This document shows positions 12,577 through 22,519 of a stretch of DNA of 36,853 nucleotides, in pieces. The first letter of the stretch is position 1. Each line of letters opens with the position of its first letter. The translations under genes were made by a program, and so were the position numbers. The stretch lies in assembly GCA_003254885.1 (NCBI GenBank), contig QANT01000568.1, positions 1,960 to 38,812 on the forward strand. Direction: 5' to 3'. The notes under the pieces were generated by a model. The model did no database searches and had not been told where the DNA came from. It saw only the letters and a list, made by a program, of their open reading frames with translations. Source of the stretch: Purshia tridentata. Its lineage: Eukaryota; Streptophyta; Magnoliopsida; Rosales; Rosaceae.

Positions 12577-13495
12577 TAGCTTACATCTTCTTTTGTTTAT
12601 CCACAAATGTGTCTAGTCACCAAAATGCCTTAGTTTTACAAATATAATATTGTTATAATTGCCTTGTGCAATAGTTGCTTATGCAGAAACCTGTGATCTT
12701 TAAGAAAACCGGGGTTGATGATACCTTTACAAGTTGGACAAATGGCAGGCTTCAGTTCTAATATCATCACCGGTGTGCACTGTGCATAGATGGTTTCATA
12801 CTAGTCGACAAAAGTGAAACATTTTGGTCACATTGAGGAGAATCTAACTCTTGACTTATCATAATTATATTTCTACCTTTAGAAAAGACTGAGAACTTTA
12901 AGGACAACCAAATCATAAGCCAATTACTTTGTGCACTAATAACAAATACCACTCCAAATTATGCCATGTTTGACACTTTGCTCCTGGGATTAAAATTTTT
13001 GACACTTTATCCCATAAACTCAATTCCGTCAAACACTTAATCCAGAAAAGTTTAAAAAATAATAATTGTTCATAGTTATGTACACATATGGCACCACGTT
13101 GAAATCATGTGGCATCTTTTTGTCTTCCCATTTTTGGCTCTAATTGATGATTAACATGAAAATGCACTCTTTTTCTATTATACGTAGTTAAATAGAAAAA
13201 ACAAAATTACTTAATTCAACTTGAAAAAGAAAATTTATTGTTGGCATTGACAAGTAAGTCTATAGAGTTGCACTCTTTAGAATAACCAATTCCTTATTAA
13301 TAAATGGATTATTTTTACTATTACATCATGTTGACAATTATATGGTTAGAATAAGAACATAAATGAGTAGATATAAGAGTGGACATTCCTCTTTAGTTGC
13401 TAGGTGAACCTTGGTAATGGCTTGAAGTTCATTTGTCTTTGTTGGAAGTTCCTTTAACCTTGGTGTCCTTCAACCCTTCAGCTTGAATTGGAGGC

Positions 13496-13711
13496 TTATT
13501 TTAAGTTGCGGCCACCCCTGCACTTGGTCTTCTTCTCACAACCTCTGATATAAGGGCTGCTTGGTGGAGGCAAGTAATGTGACCCAGTATAATGGGGCTG
13601 GTCATGTCGAATCACGCTATAACCAAGAGTTTTGGCATGAGTTGTTTCAATGTAAACTAAGCACACAAGGTGAGCAACAATGCATAAAGTGAATGCCTTG
13701 GACATGACCAT
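13496..13711 (-). CDS. RALFL: RALF-like peptide precursor R1 (second cysteine lost)
   Basis: 71 residues, no intron. Residues 1-26 form a signal peptide with a hydrophobic core (FTLCIVAHLVCLVYI) and an A26|K27 cleavage site after THA; the predicted mature peptide is 45 residues. The RALF pattern is TLGYGVIR-type (here TLGYSVIRHD) in place of YISYGALRR, then P-H-C, PPPSSPY, RGC and KC. In this copy Cys46 is Tyr, so only Cys41, Cys58 and Cys64 remain. There is no upstream RRxL site for S1P processing. The histidine in the signal core (AHLV) is also unusual in the set. A TATA-like box is at 13823-13830. The distal promoter has been pushed away by a solo LTR inserted about 194 bp upstream of the ATG. 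It could be a decaying copy. Confidence 0.82.
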   Translation of the reverse strand: MVMSKAFTLCIVAHLVCLVYIETTHAKTLGYSVIRHDQPHYTGSHYLPPPSSPYIRGCEKKTKCRGGRNLK

Positions 13712-13822
13712 TTCTTCATAACAAATGGATCCATTGGCTGGTCTGCATTTATTAGGTAATGAGAACTATAGGAGAGATTGAATTGGAGGACGTAATGATG
13801 ATGAGATTGGGAAATTGAGTTG

Positions 13823-13830
13823 CTATTTAA
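13823..13830 (-). promoter_or_regulatory. TATA-like box of R1; same position in every copy
   Basis: TTAAATAG on the gene's strand, 112 bp before the ATG. Equivalents: R2 17452-17459, R3 19876-19883, R4 22922-22929, R6 26758-26765, R7 29181-29188 (TTAAATAT) and R8 31689-31696 (ATAAATAG). Spacing to the ATG is 111-116 bp except in R4, where a 72-bp duplication intervenes. Confidence 0.6.
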
Positions 13831-13913
13831 TGCGATAATTTTTTTCAATTTTAGACAATTTGATAGATTGAACTTAATTTGTATTAACCCTGTTATTTAT
13901 TATTGGTTTTGTT

Positions 13914-14231
13914 GTGTCTTTGGCTCGCTTGAAAGTGGGTTTGGGAGTTCATGGAAGTGTCCTTGGACGTTTGGGTGAAGTTAGAAAGGTTGGAAGAGGC
14001 TCGTGACAGGTGGATCGACAAAGGAAGGCGAGAACTCATAAGAGTGTCCCAGAGGACCGGTCCCAAGGCTTAGTGTCTTTGGCTCGCTTGAAAGTGGGTT
14101 TGGGAGTCCATGGAAGTGTCCTTGGACGTTTGGGTGAAGTTAGAAAGGTTGGAAGAGGCTCGTGATAGGTGGATCGACAAAGGAAGGCGAGAACTCATAA
14201 GAGTGTCCCAGAGGACCGGTCCCAAGGTTTG
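13914..14231. repeat. 159-bp tandem duplication in the LTR U3 part
   Basis: Unit 13914-14072 is followed by 14073-14231, nearly identical, both beginning gtgtctttggctcgcttg. Differences are a few single bases (for example ttcatgg versus tccatgg). Confidence 0.93.
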
Positions 14232-14387
14232 AGGACCGGTCCTACACGGGCTAAAATGGGCGTTTCAAGGTTGAAGCCTATGGAGGACCGGTCCTAGGCT
14301 TGAGAGGACCGGTCCTCTGGGGTGTTTTTGGGGTTTCTCGTGTCGTAGCCACTGTAGGACCGGTCCAATCCGTTGGAGGACTGGTCC
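14054..14387. repeat. Cluster of GGACCGGTCC palindromes in the LTR
   Basis: Exact copies begin at 14054, 14213, 14233, 14285, 14306 and 14357; a one-base variant (GGACTGGTCC) begins at 14378, and weaker ones follow to about 14445. They all lie upstream of the LTR TATA box. Confidence 0.9.
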
Positions 14388-14999
14388 TACGGGTCCTGGA
14401 AGTGGCATGCACTCTGTGGGACTGATCTTATGGGCATGGGATCGGTCCTACACGTGGTCACTACGATTTTCTTTTAGTTTGTGGAGGATTTATGCTTCCT
14501 AGTTCACTTCTGAATGTATTCTAAAGCCTATGAGTATAAATAGGTTCTTTAGACTCAGAAAACTCTAAGATCAATATCAAGGAGAGAAAAGTTTCTTAAG
14601 TCTTCATAAGTTCTGAAGAGAGGCATAAACTCAAGTGTGAGAGATAGATTAAGACCTAGAGTGAGAGAGAATTTGTGTGATCATTGTAATTCCTTCTCAA
14701 AGTTAGTGAAATCTATTGGGTACTCACCGTGGATGTAGGCAATTGCCGAACCACATTAATTTGGTGTGTTGTTTCCTTTATTTATTTGCTATTTACTTTC
14801 TTTGCAAGTTTCATTGAAATCCATCAAGAACAAGGTCCGTGCAAGTAAAGGGTTAAATTGCTTATAGTGATTTAATCTCAACAGGTTTAACTTAATATGA
14901 CACTCAATAACAGTTTGGCTTGAAAGGCCAAACTTGAAATTCGCTTCAACTTTGAATTGGTTGTTTGGTAATTGCCCATAATCCTGAAACTGCATAACA

Positions 15000-15011
15000 C
15001 ATGCATGCATG
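15000..15011. promoter_or_regulatory. RY palindrome of R1, displaced by the solo LTR
   Basis: CATGCATGCATG. It lies 1289 bp from the R1 ATG; without the LTR and its extra target copy the distance is 310 bp, as in the other copies. RY elements are bound by B3-domain factors such as ABI3, FUS3 and LEC2. Confidence 0.55.
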
Positions 15012-15813
15012 TACATACCAATCCACACGAAACACAAAACTCAGTTCTCTTATTCTCTCAAATAACTTAATACCGACATGATCCAACTAATAAAAATTAA
15101 AAAAGTAAGGGCCTTAAATCAAACATGAAAGCCATATCGATCAATGTTAAAAATTCAAGTTACTTTGAACCTAGCTACACTAGAGAGAGAGAGAGAGAGC
15201 TCAGTTGCAGCATGTATTGCCATTAATTAGTAGCAGTGAAAATATTGCTTGAGCTTCTCGATCTAGACATATATGCTTGTTGTCAAAGTTGGAACTCCCA
15301 TTTTTTACTAAATCAAAAAAGGGTTAGTAGCTTGTTCGTTGGTTCTTGGGCCAAAAAAAAAAAAAAAGTTGGCACTCCCATTTTTTACTAAATAAGAAAA
15401 GGATAATTAGTAACTAGATGGTTTTGTTGATTGTTGGTAAGGCTAAGGATTTATAGAAGAGCAATGAGATTGAACCAAGTTAAAGATATTGCTAGGTGGG
15501 TTACAAATAAGTAACAAATGGAATTAAAGTTTATTTAAGTTGTAGTGCAGTTCTTATTTTAGTGATCATTATTAAAGCAACATTATAACTGCTGGATTTC
15601 GAGTCAAATTAAGTGTAATAAAAAATACACTTAACAAAGGTTACTTTCTGTGGACCATTTTGATCCACAAAACAACACATCAGTTTTTTATATGGGACTG
15701 AGAGGCTCTGAAAGCATAGGACCTTCAAAACTTATAATGACTAAGACTCTACATCAGTTTATAACACTAAATTCTCCATTTATTTTGACTCCAATATTTT
15801 TGAAAGCCATTAG

Positions 15814-15822
15814 TATAAATAG
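15814..15822 (+). promoter_or_regulatory. Plus-strand TATA block, spacer copy
   Basis: TATAAATAG followed by taacctagatccagcttctt, related to the blocks at 12568 and 21602. Confidence 0.35.
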
Positions 15823-16194
15823 TAACCTAGATCCAGCTTCTTCTGTTCATCTACATATGGGTTTTGTTTTATATCTTAGCTGTGGTTGCTTTACCGTCTT
15901 TATTGATTTCTATCTCTCATAACACACCACAAGCTTTTATTATTCTTGCCAAAATGGCCTAAAACCCCTCAGTTTACTTCCATGGGACACTGTCACTTGT
16001 AAATGATGATTTGCAAGCACCAATTTCTCTGCATATAATGTCATACATGCCTTTAAAATAACACTTGCTTAATAAGATGGTTCATACGACTCTTATGTGA
16101 GCCTCAGCTTTATGAGATATGTATAGTCAAGAAATAGTAGTGACCCTCACCTTTATGAGATATGTAGTCAAGAAATACTACACTTGATTCAAAG

Positions 16195-16372
16195 TTTTTT
16201 TTTTTGGGATAGAATTACTTGATTTAACTTAAAAACGAAAAGAATATTATTGGCAATTTGGCATTGACAAGCAAGTCTATAACTTTGCACTCTTTTTGAT
16301 TGAGAAGAAGGATCGAACTTTAGTGCACTGTGGATAATTCTCTGATCCTTACAACTGGGCTACCCAACAACT
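16195..16372 (-). mobile_element. SINE-like tRNA-derived segment, copy 1
   Basis: On the minus strand it has an A-box-like TAGCCCAGTTG (16362-16352), a B-box-like AGTTCGATCC (16319-16309 region) about 35 bp further on, and ends in an A run (T run at 16195-16205). Related copies sit at the same place in other A spacers, so they were spread by unit duplication, not by new insertion. No target duplication was identified. Confidence 0.4.
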
Positions 16373-17121
16373 GTATAACGTACGTTGCACTATTTAGAAA
16401 TAATATAATGAATTCCTTATTAATAGAAGGATTCTTTTGGTTTTTACACAATGTTGATAAATATATGGTTAGAACAAGAACATGAACTAGTAGATATAAG
16501 AGGACATTTCTCTTTCGTTGCTAGGTGAACCTTTAGGCTTGAAGCTCATTGTGTCATTCAACGCCGAATTAAATTATTAGTTGGATTTTTGAAATATGAA
16601 ATGTTGCACACTTCCACATATGGCTCCTAAGTTATGCTCTCCCCTAATATAGTGGTTCTATATAAATTTTTTGTTTAAATTAACGTATAAGGTGAGAGTG
16701 TAGACAGGTAAAAATAGTTTTACAAACAAGTAAATATGTATCATATTTGTTTATTAAACTGCTTAATGAGATATTTTACCAATAAATATAGTAAAAATAA
16801 GTTTATTATTTACAAAGTTATTTGTGCATAGATGAGAAAACTTGATTGAAATTGAGTTGGCATTGATAAGTAAGTCTATAAAGTTGCACTCCTTAGAATA
16901 ACCAACAATTCCTTATTGATAAAAGGATTATTTTTACTATTACATCACGTTGACAATTATATGGTTAGAATAAGCTAGCTAGAACATGAATTAGTAGATA
17001 TTAGAGTAGACATTTCTCTTTAGTTGCTAGGGGAACCTTGGTAATAGCTTGCTTCATTGTGTCTTTGTTGTAAGTTCCTTTAACGTTGGTGTCCTTTAAC
17101 CCTTTAGCTTGATTTGGAAGC

Positions 17122-17337
17122 TTATTTTAATTTGCGGCCACCCCTGCACTTGGTCTCCTTCTCACAACCTCTGCTATAAGGACTGCTTGGTGGAGGCAAG
17201 CAATGTGACCCAGTACAATGGGGTTGGTCATGTCGAATCACGCCATAACCAAGAGTTTTGGCATGAGTTGGTTCAATGTAAACCGAGCACACAAGGAGAG
17301 CAACAATGCATAAAGTGAATGCCTTGGACATGGCCAT
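17122..17337 (-). CDS. RALFL: RALF-like peptide precursor R2 (four cysteines)
   Basis: 71 residues without introns. Signal peptide 1-26 (core FTLCIVALLVCSVYI, cleavage after THA), mature peptide 27-71. The mature part has TLGYGVIRHD, then Cys41, Cys46, the PPPSSPYSRGC segment with Cys58, and KCRGG with Cys64. Cys58 and Cys64 are five residues apart as in canonical RALFs, but Cys41 and Cys46 are only four apart, shorter than in RALF1-type peptides. It lacks an RRxL pro-site, so it resembles the short RALF clade that is processed only by signal peptidase. The family acts in the apoplast through CrRLK1L receptors such as FERONIA; the receptor of this clade is not shown by the sequence. The promoter has a TATA-like box at -115 and two RY palindromes, caused by a local duplication. 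Confidence 0.9.
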   Translation of the reverse strand: MAMSKAFTLCIVALLVCSVYIEPTHAKTLGYGVIRHDQPHCTGSHCLPPPSSPYSRGCEKETKCRGGRKLK

Positions 17338-17654
17338 TTATCAAAATAAATGGATCTATTGGCTGGTCTGCACTTAATTATTAGGTAATGAGAACTATGG
17401 GAGAGATTGAATTGAAGGAGATGATGATGATAAGATTTGGAAATTGAGTTGCTATTTAATGTGATAATTTTTGCCAATTTTAGACAATCTGACAGATTGA
17501 ACTTAACTTGTAATTGTTAACTTTGTTATTTATTATTGGCTTAACTCAATGTGACACTTAATAATAGTTTGGCTTGAAGGGCCAAACTTGAAATTCGCTT
17601 CAACTTTGAATTGGTTGTTTGGTAATTGCCCATAATCCGAAAACTGCATAACCA

Positions 17655-17666
17655 CATGCATGCATG
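17655..17666. promoter_or_regulatory. RY palindrome of R2, proximal copy
   Basis: CATGCATGCATG, 318 bp from the R2 ATG. Confidence 0.55.
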
Positions 17667-17728
17667 TACATACCAATCCACAAGAAACACAAAACTTAGT
17701 TCTCCTATTGTCTCAAATGACTTGATAC

Positions 17729-17763
17729 CACTACAAGGAAAACCTTCATAGACATCAGTGGTT
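17729..17763. mobile_element. CACTA-like terminal fragment
   Basis: Begins CACTACAAGGAAAACC, very close to the CACTACAAGAAAA end typical of plant CACTA (EnSpm/CMC) transposons. Only 35 bp remain and the opposite end is missing. Absent from the other units. Confidence 0.4.
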
Positions 17764-17764
17764 A

Positions 17765-17776
17765 CATGCATGCATG
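17765..17776. promoter_or_regulatory. RY palindrome of R2, distal duplicate
   Basis: Second CATGCATGCATG, created by the direct repeat described at 17654. Confidence 0.5.
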
Positions 17777-18669
17777 TACATACCAATCCACAAGAAACAA
17801 AAAACTTAGTTCTCCTATTGTCTCAAATGACTTGATACAGATCCGACTAATAAAAAAATACATAGTAAAGGCCTTAAATCAAACATGAAAGCCATATTGA
17901 TCAATGTTAAAAATTCAAGTTACTCTCAACCTACTTCACTTAGAGAGAGAGAGAGAGAGCCTAGTTGCAGCATATATTGCCATTAGTAGTAGAAAAAATA
18001 TTGCTTGTGCTTCTCGATCTAGACATATATGCTTGTTGTCAAAATTAGAACTCCATTTGTTACTAAATCAAAAAAGGGTTAGTAGCTTGTTGGGCCTTTG
18101 GCTCTCCCTTTCACGAAAAAAAGAAAAGAAAAAGGTTGCAACTCCCATTTTTTATTACTAAATCAAAAAAGGGTTAATTAGTAGCTAGATGGTTTTTTGC
18201 TAAAGATTTATAGAAGAGCAATGAGATTGAACCAAGTTAAAGATATTGCCAGGTGGGTTACGAATAAGTAACACATGGAGTTAAAGTTTATTTAAGTTGT
18301 AGTGCAGTTGTTATTTAAGTGATCATTACTAAAGCAATATTGTAAATACTGGATTTCGAGGTCAAATTAAGTGTAATAAAACATACATTTGAGAAAGGTT
18401 ACTCTATGTGTACCTACTTGTCATAATCATCCACAACACAACAAATTAGTTTCTGATCTGAGACTGAGAGGCCACTCTTTGAAACCACGGGACCTTCAGA
18501 ACTTATAACGACTCAGACTCTGCATGTCACTTATAAATGATGATCTGCATATATAATGTCATACATGCCTTTAAAACAACACTTGCTTATGAAGATGGGT
18601 CATATGACTCTTATGTGAGCCTCACCTTTATGAGATATGTAGTCAAGAAATAGTACACTTGATTGAATG

Positions 18670-18784
18670 TTTTTTTTGACAAGTATGGCTATAACTTTTA
18701 ACTCTTTTATATTGAGAAGGAGGATCGAACTTTGGTACAAAGTGGGGAATTCTACGACCCTTACAACTAGGCTGCCCAACAACT
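18670..18784 (-). mobile_element. SINE-like segment, copy 2 (internally deleted)
   Basis: Same A-box and B-box-like parts as copy 1 (CTAGTTGTAAGG and AGTTCGATCC), but about 60 bp of the 3' part next to the A run is missing. Confidence 0.35.
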
Positions 18785-19549
18785 GCATAATGTACGTTGC
18801 ACTATTTAGAAATAATATAATGAATTCCTTATTAATAAAAGGATTCTTTTGGCTTTACACAACGTTGATAAATATATGGTTAGAACAAGAACATGAACTA
18901 GTAGATATAAGTGGACATTCCTCTTTCGTTGCTAGGTGAACCATTAGGCTTGAAGCTCATTGTGTCATTCAACGCCGGATTAAATTATTAGCTGGATTTT
19001 TGGAATATGAATTGTTGCGCACTTGCACAAATGGCTCCTAAGTTATGGTCTCCCCTAGTATATTGGTTCTAAACAATTTTTTTGTTTAAATTAACGGTCG
19101 TAGATAGAGAAAGTTGAGAATCTACACATGTAATAATAGTTTTAACAATAAGTAAATATTTATCATATTTGTTTATTAAACTGCTTAATGAGATATGTTG
19201 CCAATAAATATAGTACAAATAATTTTATTATTTACAAAGGTATTTGTGCATAGATGAGAAACTTGATTAAACTTGAGTTGGCATTGACAAGTAAGTCTAT
19301 AAAGTTGCACTCTATAGAATAACCAATTCCTTTTTGATAAAAGGATTATATTTACTATTACATCATGTTGACAATTATGTGGTTAGAAACTTAGAATAAG
19401 CTAGTTAGAACATGAATTAGTAGATATTAGAGCGGACATTCCTCTTTAGTTGTTAGGTGAACCTTGGTAATGGCTTGAAGTTCATTGTGTCTTTGTTGTA
19501 AGTTCCTTTAACCTTGGTGTCTTTTAACCCTTCAACTTTATTTAGAGGC

Positions 19550-19765
19550 TTATTTTAATTTGCGGCCACCCCTGCCCTTGGTCTCCTTCTCACAACCTCT
19601 GTTATAAGGGCTGCTTGGTGGAGGCAAGTAGTGTGACCCTGTACAATGGGGCTGGTCATGTTGAATCAGGCCATAACCAAGAGTTTTGGCATAAGTTGTT
19701 TCAATGTAAACCGAGCACATAAGGAGAGCAATAATGCATAAAGTGAATGCCTTGGACATGGCCAT
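19550..19765 (-). CDS. RALFL: RALF-like peptide precursor R3 (second and fourth cysteines lost)
   Basis: 71 residues with an intact signal peptide (core FTLCIIALLMCSVYI, cleavage after TYA). The mature part keeps TLGYGLIQHD, Cys41, PPPSSPYNRGC with Cys58, and the basic tail, but Cys46 is Tyr and Cys64 is Gly (ETKGRGG). In a canonical RALF the bonds are 1-2 and 3-4, so each pair has lost one partner. Frame, promoter and length are preserved, including the TATA-like box and RY palindrome. It may be an early-stage pseudogene or a peptide with a different bonding pattern. Confidence 0.8.
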   Translation of the reverse strand: MAMSKAFTLCIIALLMCSVYIETTYAKTLGYGLIQHDQPHCTGSHYLPPPSSPYNRGCEKETKGRGGRKLK

Positions 19766-20077
19766 TTTTTAGAACAAATAGAACTATTGGCTAGTCTGCA
19801 CTTAATAGTTAATGAGAACTATGAGAGAGTTTGAATTGGAGGAGGTGATGATGATGAGATTGGGAAATGGAGTTGCTATTTAATGTGATAATTTTTGCCA
19901 AATTTAGACAATTGGACAGATTGAACTTAACTTGAAATTGTTAACCCTGTTATTTATTATTGGTTCAATTTAGTGTGACATTCAATCACAGTCTGGCTCA
20001 AAGGGCCAAACTTGAAATTCGCTTCAGCTTTGAATTGGTTGTTTGGTAATTGCTCATAATCCTAAAACTGCATTACA

Positions 20078-20089
20078 CATGCATGCATG
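20078..20089. promoter_or_regulatory. RY palindrome of R3
   Basis: CATGCATGCATG, 313 bp from the R3 ATG. Confidence 0.55.
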
Positions 20090-20264
20090 TACTTACCAAT
20101 CCACATGAAACACAAAAGAAAGTTTTCTTATTGTGTCAAATGACTTAATACCAACATGATCCGACTAATAAAAATTAAAAAAGTAAAGGTCTTAAATCAT
20201 ACATGAAAGCCATATCGATCAATGTTAAAAATTCAAGTTAATCTGAACCTACTTCACATAGAGG

Positions 20265-20268
20265 AGAG

Positions 20269-20308
<40 letters not shown>
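20265..20308. repeat. (GA)n microsatellite
   Basis: Longest GA run in the window, about 18 uninterrupted units. Confidence 0.9.
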
Positions 20309-20309
<1 letters not shown>

Positions 20310-21053
20310 CTAATGAGCTTATTCATCAGCTATCATTCTCTTTCATAAGTTATCATAATCCTCAAGATTCTAACACCTATGCAACTTAAATGGAACCCAA
20401 AGTGCATAAAACTTTTGCATGATAGTCTAACTGGTACAAGACCAACTTTTTGCCAGCAGTTATCCTCTCAAAGTGCTTACTACTGCTTTGACGGCCAACG
20501 GCTTTATAGAAGCTGCAACATTCCCTTAAGGAACAATTTAAAGGAGGAAAAGAAGGAATCAATGGGAACATTTTCAGCAAGCTGGAATATTTTCAATGTG
20601 AAAATATTGCTTGAACTTGTCTAGGCATAATTGTTGTCAAAGGTGGAAGTCCCACTTTTGTTCTAAATCAAAAGAAAAGGGTAAGTAGCTAGATGATTTT
20701 GTTGATTGTTGGAAAGGGTAAGGATTTATAGAAGAGCAATGAGACTGAACAAAATTGAAGTTGCTAAAGGTCAGGTGGGTTATAAATTGAATTAAATTAA
20801 ATTTAGTTATAGTGCAGTTCATAGTTTAGTGAGCATTAATAAAGCAAAATTGTAACTGCTGGAATTTAGGATTTATGTCATGTCCATTTTTCCTGAGATC
20901 AAATGTAATGTTTCCAAATTAAAATGTAATTTGGGTGGGTGGGATAAGGGTTAGGATTAGGATTAGGATTAGGCTAGGTCCAAGATTCGTTTCTTTTCAA
21001 TGTAACAAAAAAATAAAAATAAAATTAAAGTGTAATAAAGTACAAAACACTTA

Positions 21054-21494
21054 GGCAGTTTTGGAGGCCTAGGAATGAGAAATCAATTACATTCCGTTGT
21101 TTGGTAAGTACATGGAAGGGAAATCATTTTCTTACCTAAGGAAAATGATTTCCCTTATTGGGAGGAAAATGAAACCCTTGCTGGAGCTTGGGTGTTGATT
21201 TCCTCCTCTTGGAAAAACATTTATTGCTTATTTTATTTACTAAACTAATCTTGAAATTTTTTAAAATTAATTAAAATAAATATTGTTTGTGTTTAAGAAA
21301 TAAGGGTATAACTGGAAAATTAGACCAATTTTATTTCTTTTTTTTGCATAAACCAAACAAGGGAATTAAAATAAAAAGGAAATAATTGGTTTACTTTTCC
21401 AACGTTACCAAACGGAGGAATGTAATCTTACGTACATTCCCTTCCCCTTGTAAAAGACATAGGAGAAAATCAATTCTGTAAACCAAACGAGCCC
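21054..21494. mobile_element. Tourist-like MITE, 441 bp, TTA target duplication
   Basis: Flanked by TTA at 21051-21053 and 21495-21497. The sister spacer near 24050 reads gtacaaaacatttatagttg with no insert, the empty site. Ends are related inverted repeats: GGCAGTTTTGG on the left and, read inward from the right, GGGCTCGTTTGG. AT-rich, no ORF. The TTA duplication and ends suggest the PIF/Harbinger group. Confidence 0.8.
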
Positions 21495-21601
21495 TTATAG
21501 TTGTCATAATGAAACGCATCAGTATAATGATTCTGGCACATCAGTTTACTGCATTAATTTCTCCATTTTTCTTTGATTCTAATCTCTTTGATTATCAGTA
21601 G

Positions 21602-21610
21602 TATAAATAG
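21602..21610 (+). promoter_or_regulatory. Plus-strand TATA block, spacer copy
   Basis: TATAAATAG in the same context as at 12568, followed by taacctacatcttcttctgt. Confidence 0.4.
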
Positions 21611-22519
21611 TAACCTACATCTTCTTCTGTTATCCACACGTGTCTGGTCACCGAAATTCGTTAGTTTTACAAATATAATATTGTTATAATTGCCTTCGGT
21701 GCAATAGTTGCTTATGCAGAAATTTGTGATCTTTCAAGAAAATCTAAGTTGATGATACCGTTTCAAGTAGGAAAGAAAAGCAGGCTTTAGTTCTAATATC
21801 ATCATCGGTGTGTACTGTGCACATATGCTAGTCGACAAAAATGAAACATTTTGGTCACATTGGAGGATATCTAACTCTTGACTTACCATAATTATATTTC
21901 TACCTTTAGAAAAAGAATGAGAACTTTAAGGATAACCAGATCATAAGCCAATTACTTTGTGCACTAATAACAAATACCACCCCAAATTATGCCATGTTTG
22001 ACACTTTGCTTCCTTGATTAAAAATTTTGACACTTTATTCCCCAAACTCAATTCCGTCAAACACTTTTTCCAGAAAAGTTTAAAAACTAATAATTTCTCA
22101 TAGTTATGTACACATGGCGCCGCGTTGAAACCATGTGGTATCTTTTTGTCTTCCCATTTTTGTCTTTAATTGTTGATTAACACGAAATTCCCTCTTTTTC
22201 TATTATACATAGTTAAATAGAAAAAAGAGAATTACTTAATTCAACTTGAAAAAGAAAATAATATTGTTGGCATTGACAAGTAAGTCTATAGAGTTGCACT
22301 CTTTAGAATATCCAATTCCTTATAAATAAAAGGATTATTTTTACTATTACATCATGTTGACAATTATATGGTTAGAATAAGAACATGATGAATTAGTAGA
22401 TATAAGAGTGGACATTCCTCTTTAGTTGCTAGGTGAACCTTGGTAATAGCTTGAAGTTCATTGTGTCTTTGTTTCTTTTAACCTTGGTGTCCTTTAACCC
22501 TTCAACTTGATTTGCAGGC

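Larger units (their letters stand above)
11536..13495. other. Non-coding flank: TyrRS upstream region, then a type B spacer of the RALF array
   Basis: From about 12.0 kb the sequence matches the spacers at 20.3-22.5 kb and 23.4-24.3 kb: GA-rich tract, then blocks such as ggcctttcaacaagcagg, a plus-strand TATA block and gccatgtttgacactttgct. This marks the left edge of the duplicated array. A GC-rich patch at about 11605-11650 (gggccggcccaagccc) looks transposon-like but has no resolved ends. Confidence 0.65.
13910..14883 (+). mobile_element. Solo LTR, 974 bp, with perfect 5-bp target duplication
   Basis: Starts TGTTG and ends CAACA, a 5-bp inverted terminal repeat, and is flanked by GGTTT at 13905-13909 and 14884-14888. 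Sister units (for example around 26830) read ttattattggtttaactcaa with one GGTTT and no insert, which is the empty site. A TATA box (gagtataaatag) near 14530 sets plus-strand orientation. No internal retrotransposon coding region is present. The type is Copia- or Gypsy-like; the LTR alone does not settle it. Confidence 0.93.
14889..17121. other. Type A spacer between R1 and R2
   Basis: Non-coding. It carries, in order, the displaced distal R1 promoter (RY palindrome at 15000), a GA tract, a plus-strand TATA block at 15814, a SINE-like segment and the 3' flank of R2. The open frame at 15650-15922 (plus) has no family resemblance and is not called. Confidence 0.6.
17654..17838. repeat. 75-bp direct repeat separated by a 35-bp insert
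   Basis: Copies at 17654-17728 and 17764-17838 both begin acatgcatgcatgtacatac and end cttgatac. They differ by one base. The other units have a single copy. Confidence 0.9.
17338..19549. other. Type A spacer between R2 and R3
   Basis: Non-coding copy of the 14.9-17.1 kb spacer. It holds the R2 promoter, a CACTA-like fragment between direct repeats, a GA tract, a shortened SINE-like segment and the R3 3' flank. Confidence 0.6.
19766..22519. other. Type B spacer between R3 and R4
   Basis: Begins with the R3 promoter, then changes at the GA tract (about 20275) to type B sequence shared with 12.05-13.49 kb. It contains a telomere-like ggattaggattaggatta run near 20950 and a Tourist-like MITE. 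No coding region supported. Confidence 0.6.

Noticed and set aside
15650..15922. Plus-strand 90-residue frame after the TATA block in the R1-R2 spacer
   Set aside because: Not kept in the other spacers and no recognisable domain; the ATG lies before the TATA box.
17109..17318. Plus-strand frames opposite R2, R4 and R6 with similar translations
   Set aside because: They are antisense shadows of the conserved RALF coding sequence, end at the same points, and have no family resemblance.
20945..20975. Telomere-like ttagga repeats
   Set aside because: Short, imperfect (ggatta, not the plant telomere ggtttag), and also present at 23965; treated as spacer sequence.
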